DNA of 51,809 nucleotides, from assembly GCA_025201865.1 (NCBI GenBank), contig MU602667.1, positions 49,327 through 101,135 of the forward strand, in the 5' to 3' direction. Both the position numbers and the translations under genes were made by a program. The notes under the pieces are model-generated. The model was given only the letters and a program-made list of their open reading frames with translations. It was not told the origin of the DNA and did no database searches. Within the stretch, counting starts at the first letter, position 1; every line of letters begins with the position of its first letter. Of the stretch, positions 46,650 to 51,809 are shown piece by piece. Origin of the DNA: Ramicandelaber brevisporus (lineage: Eukaryota > Kickxellomycota > Ramicandelaberales > Ramicandelaberaceae).

Positions 46650-47158
46650 GTTGAAGGCGAGACCACCTACTTTTTTGACTCTCCTTCTATTTTTGATTCG
46701 TGCATAACTTGCTCGTCCCATCACTACTTTATTAGATAGACAGATAGACAGACAGAAAGACACTTTTGGCTGCGCAGGCTGTTGTTGAGGTTGGCTACAC
46801 CATACACCAGGTTTCATACCATATCTTTATATTAGCTCTCCATTTGACCTCCTTGCCAACAAGTCGTACAGCATTCCATCGCATCATCCCCTCTCTCTCT
46901 ATCTCTATTTCTATCTCTTTCTTCCTCCTTCTTATCGGATATATCATCCTTCTCCACAGCAAGCATCGTGACCATCACTCCTGCTGGCACTCATTCACCT
47001 TCCCAACCCGTCGCAATTTCTTTTTGACTTTCGCTCTTGCTTCTTTCTCCTGCTATCTTGTTCTCTCTCTCTCTCTTGAGCTCGCTAGCTTGACTCTTTT
47101 TTTTCAACAAACCGAGCATACCTGCAGACACGATTAGCAGCTTCTGAAGTGCACAAAA

Positions 47159-49954
47159 ATGAGCTGGACATCACGAGCCTCCAACGTGCTGGCCAACTCG
47201 GTCATCCCCGCAGTTCTCTCTGGTGTAGCCTCCGTTGCTGCAACTGCCGCTGCCGCCTCCAACGCCGAAGACGGCAGTGGCCGTCAAGGTCCGGCATCTG
47301 CAGCCACTCTCGACCAGGTCACTGCACCACCTCTGTTTGAGACGGGCGACGCTCTTCTTCTGACAGCCGTTCTTGGTGGCGCTGCAGCCTATGTGTTCCG
47401 CGACCGTCTGTTCGGCCTGCAGTCAAAATCGCCATTTGCCGACCCAAAGCGCACTGCTGCATTTGGCTCATCCTCATCGGCAAATGGCTCGGCATCAACC
47501 CGTCAAGCTGGTGCATTTGCATCGGCTGCTGGTGGCGCCGGTGCCGGCGGCAGAAAAGCTGGACCCAAATTGAAGAATCCGCGTGATTTTATCGAAAAGA
47601 TGATTGCAACAGACAAGAATGCAGTGGTATTCTATGGATCGCAGACTGGTACAGCCGAGGACTTTGCAACTCGTTTTGTGAAAGAAGGTGCTCAAAAGTA
47701 TGGATTGAAAGCACTGGTGGCTGACTTTGATGATTGTGACATGGAGTTGTTGGCCCAGCTGCCATATCGCATCCCTAACCATCTTGTGGTATTCATGGTG
47801 GCCACCTATGGTGAAGGTGAGCCTACTGACAATGCTGCTGAGTTTTGGAATCTGCTGATTGGCCCAGACAGTAATCCAAGCTCTGACTTGGCTCAGTCCA
47901 CCCATGTGCCTGACTTCACTGCTCCAGAGGAGTCCGCTGAGGGAAGCCCTGATTCATCTGAGTTCGAAGACCAGAAGCCACTGAAGCATTTGCAGTTTGC
48001 AGTATTCGGTCTTGGCAACCGTACTTATGAGCACTTCAATGCTATCAGCAAGAAGCTAGATCAGAAGCTGACTCTGCTTGGTGCAACTCGTCTTGGTGAG
48101 CGTGGCGAGGGTGATGACGATGCCAATCTCGAAGAAGACTTCTTGTCCTGGAAGGCTGATGCGTGGGAACCCATTTGTGCTGCATTGAACCTCGGCACGG
48201 ACGGATTAACCAGCGGCGGTCGCCCCGAGCTGGCGTTCAATGTCGCCAAGCTCACTACCGATGATGGCAGTACTCCAGCTCTGTTCACTGGTGAGCTCAC
48301 TCGCGCTCCAGCTGCCAGCATCTCCGACCTCAAGAACCCATACTATGCACGCGTTAGACACACCCGTAACCTGTTTTCAGACGATGCTGACCGCAAGTGC
48401 CTTCATGTTGAGGTTGAGATTAGTCCAACTGGCTCGCTGCGCTACAATCCAGGTGACCACATTGCATTCTGGCCAGTCAACCCAGAGAATGAGGTCCAGC
48501 GCTTGCTCCAGATCCTTGGTCTCTCTGCCGAACAGAATGCAGCCATCAATGTCACTGCCACCGATCCAGCCTCTGCCAAGAAGAGTCCATTCCCAGTCCC
48601 CACCACCTATGCCACTGCTTTGCGCCACTATCTGGAAATTTGCGCGCCACCATCCCGTGAATTCATTGCCTCCGTCCTGGCTCCGCTCGCTCGCCCCATG
48701 GTGTCTCGTGTCCCAACTCCAAATCCTGCCACCAACGGTTCTGCTGCTGCTGGTGCCTCTTCGTCTGAGACTGATGTCGCTACTGGATCCAAGGCTGCCT
48801 TCGACATGTTGAGCGCCATTGGTTTGTCCCGCGACTTGTACCTGGCCACTGTTGGCGAATATCGCTGGTCACTGGCTGAGCTTCTTGAGCGTGTCCGCGA
48901 GTACGAGATTGCCCAGGGCACACCCGAATCCGATCTCTTCTCTGTGCCATTTGCAGCTGTTTGTGAAGGTATCTCTCGCGTCAACCCTCGCTACTACTCT
49001 ATCAGCTCCACTCCATCCCGCGACTCCACTTCAGTTCACGTTACTGCTGTTGTCCTTGACTACCAGCCAGGTTCTGCCAAGTCCAACTTTGCTGCCACCG
49101 CTGCCGCCGATCCAGTTCAATCTGCCGTTGTCAGCATGGGCGAGAACAGCCATACTCGCACCGTTCATGGTGTCTGCACCAACTATCTGTATGCTGCACA
49201 CGAGCTTCTGACTGAGCGAAATGGTGGCAAGGCCCTGGCTTCTGGCGAGACTTATCCACTGAGCGAACAGCTGGCCAGCCTGGGTCCAGTGCACAAGAAG
49301 CATCCATTTGCCAACGTGGAGAACTCTGGCAAGTACGGTCTCACTCCATACGTGCTGCATCCAACTGTGGACGGCGCTAACATCTATGTGCCAGTTTACA
49401 TTCGTCAGTCCAACTTCCGTCTGCCGCGCAACCCACTCGCTCCAATTATCATGATTGGTCCAGGTACTGGTGTGGCGCCATTCCGTGGGTTCATCCAGGA
49501 GCGTGCCCACTTGGCTCGCAAGGGCACCAAGGTTGGCCCGGCTCTGCTCTTCTTTGGCTGCCGCTCTCAGTTTAAGGATTACCTGTACGCTGATGAATGG
49601 CCAGCTGAATTCGAGTCTATGGGCGGCACGGCCAACGAGTGCGAGATTATCACTGCATTCAGCCGTGACTCTCCAGATGGCAAGAAGGTTTATGTGCAGC
49701 ACCGTCTCGAGGAGCGTCGTGCGCAAGTGTGGAGTCTGCTATCTGGCAAGAACCGCAATCCAGAAACCACTCACGGATACACTGGCGGTGGCTACATCTA
49801 TGTGTGCGGTGATGCAAAGAACATGGCCAGAGACGTCAACAAGTGGTTCCAGTCGCTTGCCGAGACAGAAGGCGGCATGCCAACTGCCAAGGCCGAGTCT
49901 TGGGTGCGTGAGCTGCGTGCTGCTGGTCGTTACCAAGAAGATGTCTGGTCTTAA
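47159..49954 (+). CDS. NCP1: NADPH-cytochrome P450 reductase
   Basis: This is 931 residues, longer than the usual ~690. A membrane anchor (ALLLTAVLGGAAAYVF, near 62-77) precedes an Ala/Gly/Ser-rich linker. The flavodoxin-like FMN domain begins VVFYGSQTGTAEDFATRF. FAD contacts include RYYSISSTPSRD, the NADPH site reads GPGTGVAPFRGFIQER, and the protein ends EDVWS with the conserved penultimate Trp. It passes electrons from NADPH to P450s and sterol enzymes at the ER. Extra length comes from the N-terminus (about 150 residues before FMN) and inserts such as NPATNGSAAAGASSSET in the FAD domain and GKNRNPETTHGYTGG near the NADPH end. The insert edges are in frame and look tolerated. Confidence 0.96.
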   Translation: MSWTSRASNVLANSVIPAVLSGVASVAATAAAASNAEDGSGRQGPASAATLDQVTAPPLFETGDALLLTAVLGGAAAYVFRDRLFGLQSKSPFADPKRTAAFGSSSSANGSASTRQAGAFASAAGGAGAGGRKAGPKLKNPRDFIEKMIATDKNAVVFYGSQTGTAEDFATRFVKEGAQKYGLKALVADFDDCDMELLAQLPYRIPNHLVVFMVATYGEGEPTDNAAEFWNLLIGPDSNPSSDLAQSTHVPDFTAPEESAEGSPDSSEFEDQKPLKHLQFAVFGLGNRTYEHFNAISKKLDQKLTLLGATRLGERGEGDDDANLEEDFLSWKADAWEPICAALNLGTDGLTSGGRPELAFNVAKLTTDDGSTPALFTGELTRAPAASISDLKNPYYARVRHTRNLFSDDADRKCLHVEVEISPTGSLRYNPGDHIAFWPVNPENEVQRLLQILGLSAEQNAAINVTATDPASAKKSPFPVPTTYATALRHYLEICAPPSREFIASVLAPLARPMVSRVPTPNPATNGSAAAGASSSETDVATGSKAAFDMLSAIGLSRDLYLATVGEYRWSLAELLERVREYEIAQGTPESDLFSVPFAAVCEGISRVNPRYYSISSTPSRDSTSVHVTAVVLDYQPGSAKSNFAATAAADPVQSAVVSMGENSHTRTVHGVCTNYLYAAHELLTERNGGKALASGETYPLSEQLASLGPVHKKHPFANVENSGKYGLTPYVLHPTVDGANIYVPVYIRQSNFRLPRNPLAPIIMIGPGTGVAPFRGFIQERAHLARKGTKVGPALLFFGCRSQFKDYLYADEWPAEFESMGGTANECEIITAFSRDSPDGKKVYVQHRLEERRAQVWSLLSGKNRNPETTHGYTGGGYIYVCGDAKNMARDVNKWFQSLAETEGGMPTAKAESWVRELRAAGRYQEDVWS

Positions 49955-50073
49955 ATCTTTTTTATATAATCTTTTATGTTTTATTTAACATTCCTCCTAT
50001 ATCTTTTCATTCCTTTTGGTTCTTCAATGGTCTTTGTTTATAGAATCGTATAGTATGGTATGGTATAGTATAG

Positions 50074-50712
50074 TTATTTAGAGTGCTCCTTGACAAACTC
50101 CATCACCTTTTGTGGTGGCAGTGCACCAATAAACTTGCCGACTTCGTTTCCGTCTCTAAACGCAATCACGGTGGGCATGGCTGTGATTCCAAACTGCGCT
50201 GCCAGCATTGTCTGTTCATCCACGTCAATCTTGGCCAATGCCACCGGAATACTCTTTGATCCCTTCTGCATCGCCTTGGCGCGTCCCTTTGCCACAACAT
50301 TCTCCAGAATTGGAGTCAATGCGCGGCATGGAGGGCACCACGTTGCCCAAAAGTCCACCAGCACAAGAGTATCGGGATCAGCACCAAGAACAAACTCGTC
50401 AAACTCTTCTTCGCTCTTGATGTCGAACATTGCAGCGTCGTTGCCACTGCCACCGCCATCTGGAGAGGTTCCGTAGAAGCGAATGCTGCGTGGCATGTTA
50501 AATGGCGATGCCGACGACAATGATGCGGACGCAGCTGCTGATGGGATGGAACGGACTGACAACGGCCCACGAACAAACGAAGAAACCGTGGAGAGCTGGC
50601 GAGCCACCGAGAGAGGACGCGCCACCGTCATCATCGACAGTGCTGATGCCGATGTCTTTACAGCTCGAGCTGACAGGCAGGCAGATCTTACGGGAGCTGG
50701 AACGCGCTGCAT
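50074..50712 (-). CDS. Mitochondrial thioredoxin with CPPC active site
   Basis: This is 212 residues. The first ~90 are Ser/Ala/Arg-rich with few acids, fitting a mitochondrial presequence. The thioredoxin fold follows: LVLVDFWATWCPPCRALTPIL, VALAKIDVDEQ, and the cis-Pro loop GITAMPTVIAF (Pro180). The active site is C126-P-P-C129 rather than the usual CGPC. The changed dipeptide should alter redox potential. A ~12-residue insert (KGRAKAMQKGSKS) follows helix 2. It is divergently arranged with the mL45-like gene, 160 bases apart, suggesting shared regulation. Confidence 0.93.
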   Translation of the reverse strand: MQRVPAPVRSACLSARAVKTSASALSMMTVARPLSVARQLSTVSSFVRGPLSVRSIPSAAASASLSSASPFNMPRSIRFYGTSPDGGGSGNDAAMFDIKSEEEFDEFVLGADPDTLVLVDFWATWCPPCRALTPILENVVAKGRAKAMQKGSKSIPVALAKIDVDEQTMLAAQFGITAMPTVIAFRDGNEVGKFIGALPPQKVMEFVKEHSK

Positions 50713-50872
50713 CTCGGTTCAACAATGATTATCACCGCAAAGAAAGAAACAAAATAAAAAGCAAGGAAGTCTAATCGTGTGTTTTGTTGTTCGCTGCCCA
50801 AATCTGCCAGCCAAAATAAAAAAAATCGACCACCAAAAAGAGACGACGAAGACAACTTGATCTCGCACAAGG
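50713..50872. promoter_or_regulatory. Compact bidirectional promoter of two mitochondrial genes
   Basis: Only 160 bases separate the start codons of the thioredoxin (minus) and the mL45-like gene (plus). The sequence is A-rich on the plus strand (AAATAAAAAAAATCG) without a clear TATA box. Confidence 0.5.
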
Positions 50873-51754
50873 ATGCTTGCTTCAAGGACTCTTACCGCCA
50901 CGAAGCTGGCATACACCAGAACACTCAATGCTGCTGTCGCATCGACAGTGCTGTCTGTGGTGCCATCTGCCACTTCTTCTTCTCCTCGGCGCTTGCTTCA
51001 CGCATCTCCACGCTTGTCAGTGGCTCAGTCCAAGATGCTGCGCAAGCTCGAAGCCCAGATCAACTTTGGCGAGCTCGGCGTTGCCTCCAGCTTTGTCCTT
51101 GTGCCGTACTCCAAATGGCCAAGCGTCTTTTCTTCTCCAAAGCAGTTCTGGCGTGTTGTATTGACTCACTTGCGTTCGTTGTGGACATCCACATACCACG
51201 TCGGTTTGTACAAGTGGAAGATTCGCGGATTGCCTGGTGATAAAGTGCAAGTTGGTTCAGTTGGGCCGGCAGCATTGGATTTGTACACAAAATGGAACAC
51301 GGCATTTGCTGACGCGGATGTAGCCACTCTCAAAGCGATTTTGGCACCGTCCCTCTACGCGAAACAGCATGCTGAGCTGAAGTCGCGTCCTGGAACGAAC
51401 ATTAACAACCGGCAGGAGGTTAACACGGGTGGATTGGTGTACGAATGGAAGATGCACGAGGTTATTGGAAAGCCAAAATTGCAGGTGTTTAGAGTTGCCG
51501 AGCTGCCAGATAAAGAGCTGCTAGTGCAGTGCACAATCGGCATTCGGTCAAAGCAAAGCCTGGAAGTCAGAGACAAGAAGACTGGCACAGTAGTCAGCGG
51601 CGCTCGTAACCATCAGAACCCAGTCGAGGTTTACGAGAACATTGTCGTCGAGGCCAAGGCTAAAGACGGCGCACCAAAGGATCTCAAGATTCTGTCCAAG
51701 CTGCCCATTCCTGACCTTGCTGACCCATCCTGGGAATCCAAGGTTCGTGTCTAA
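50873..51754 (+). CDS. Mitochondrial mL45/Mba1-like protein (Tim44-like domain)
   Basis: This is 293 residues. The N-terminal ~50 (MLASRTLTATKLAYTRTLNA, RRLLHASPRLS) is a mitochondrial presequence. A Tim44-like fold follows from about residue 125: LDLYTKWNTAFADADVATLK starts it, then VYEWKMHEVIGKPKLQVFRVAE, and VEVYENIVVEAK closes it. Proteins of this type (mL45 in the large mitoribosomal subunit, Mba1 in yeast) hold the ribosome to the inner membrane for co-translational insertion by Oxa1. The end PDLADPSWESKVRV is intact. Confidence 0.85.
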   Translation: MLASRTLTATKLAYTRTLNAAVASTVLSVVPSATSSSPRRLLHASPRLSVAQSKMLRKLEAQINFGELGVASSFVLVPYSKWPSVFSSPKQFWRVVLTHLRSLWTSTYHVGLYKWKIRGLPGDKVQVGSVGPAALDLYTKWNTAFADADVATLKAILAPSLYAKQHAELKSRPGTNINNRQEVNTGGLVYEWKMHEVIGKPKLQVFRVAELPDKELLVQCTIGIRSKQSLEVRDKKTGTVVSGARNHQNPVEVYENIVVEAKAKDGAPKDLKILSKLPIPDLADPSWESKVRV

Positions 51755-51809
51755 ATAGAAACAAAGAAAAGAAAGTACTCATTTAATACATCTCAAATAG
51801 ATGCCTTTG

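Larger units (their letters stand above)
45773..47158. other. Intergenic region and long leader of the P450 reductase gene
   Basis: This is the trailer of the repeat protein (to about 45900), then promoter sequence with a TATA run at 46466. A candidate leader intron lies at 46519-46649, followed by about 450 bases of CT-rich sequence containing no ATG before the start at 47159. A minus-strand open frame at 46011-46490 is not convincing. Confidence 0.55.

Overview
This window looks like nuclear DNA of a fungus. It carries a chitin synthase, a D-arabinono-1,4-lactone oxidase, an oligopeptide transporter, an Opy2-like membrane anchor and several Ser/Gln/Asn-rich surface proteins. Almost every gene reads as one uninterrupted frame, intergenic leaders are pyrimidine-rich, and CAA/CAG (Gln) tracts are common. 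An intron-poor early-diverging lineage such as Kickxellomycotina is my best guess. This is inference from gene content and style, not from a phylogenetic marker.

Layout. 1-369: the 5' end of an acyl-CoA ligase leaving the window, with a 76-bp tandem duplication that breaks its frame. 1.3-2.6 kb: a secreted Pro/Ala-rich protein with Kex2-type sites. 2.7-9.6 kb: three minus-strand genes, namely an F-box/LRR-like protein, a Frizzled-CRD-like single-pass protein and a seven-helix receptor-like protein. 11.0-14.7 kb: a large low-complexity protein with what looks like a split PH domain. 15.4-16.3 kb: a secreted class 3 lipase. 16.5-21.8 kb: a Pro-rich single-pass protein, a Cys-rich membrane protein with a cytosolic SH3 domain, and a degenerate WW-domain protein. 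22.2-25.4 kb: the HEL2/ZNF598-type ubiquitin ligase and a Nudix CoA diphosphatase. 26.4 kb and 36.6 kb: two small secreted 10-cysteine peptides. 28.3-30.5 kb: an Opy2-like anchor. 31.2-34.1 kb: chitin synthase. 34.8-36.4 kb: an MFS transporter. 38.2-40.8 kb: an OPT transporter. 41.1-42.8 kb: ALO1-type oxidase. 43.0-43.2 kb: ribosomal protein eL43. 44.2-45.8 kb: a secreted protein with four novel repeats. 47.2-50.0 kb: NADPH-cytochrome P450 reductase. 50.1-51.8 kb: a divergent pair of mitochondrial genes, a thioredoxin and an mL45/Mba1-like protein.

Themes. The window is rich in cell-surface and secreted products (receptor-like, CRD, SH3-TM, Opy2-like, mucin-like, lipase, Cys-rich peptides, chitin synthase), mixed with housekeeping genes for translation quality control, ribosomes, mitochondria and redox.

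The most novel signal is the pair of secreted peptides. Their ten cysteines have identical, mirror-symmetric spacing (3-3-6-3-11-3-6-3-3), which is what a helical hairpin stapled by a ladder of five disulfides would require. Other items worth a look are the neighbouring CRD-like and seven-helix genes, the split PH domain, the four-repeat secreted protein, and a probable spliced leader with upstream reading frames before the P450 reductase.
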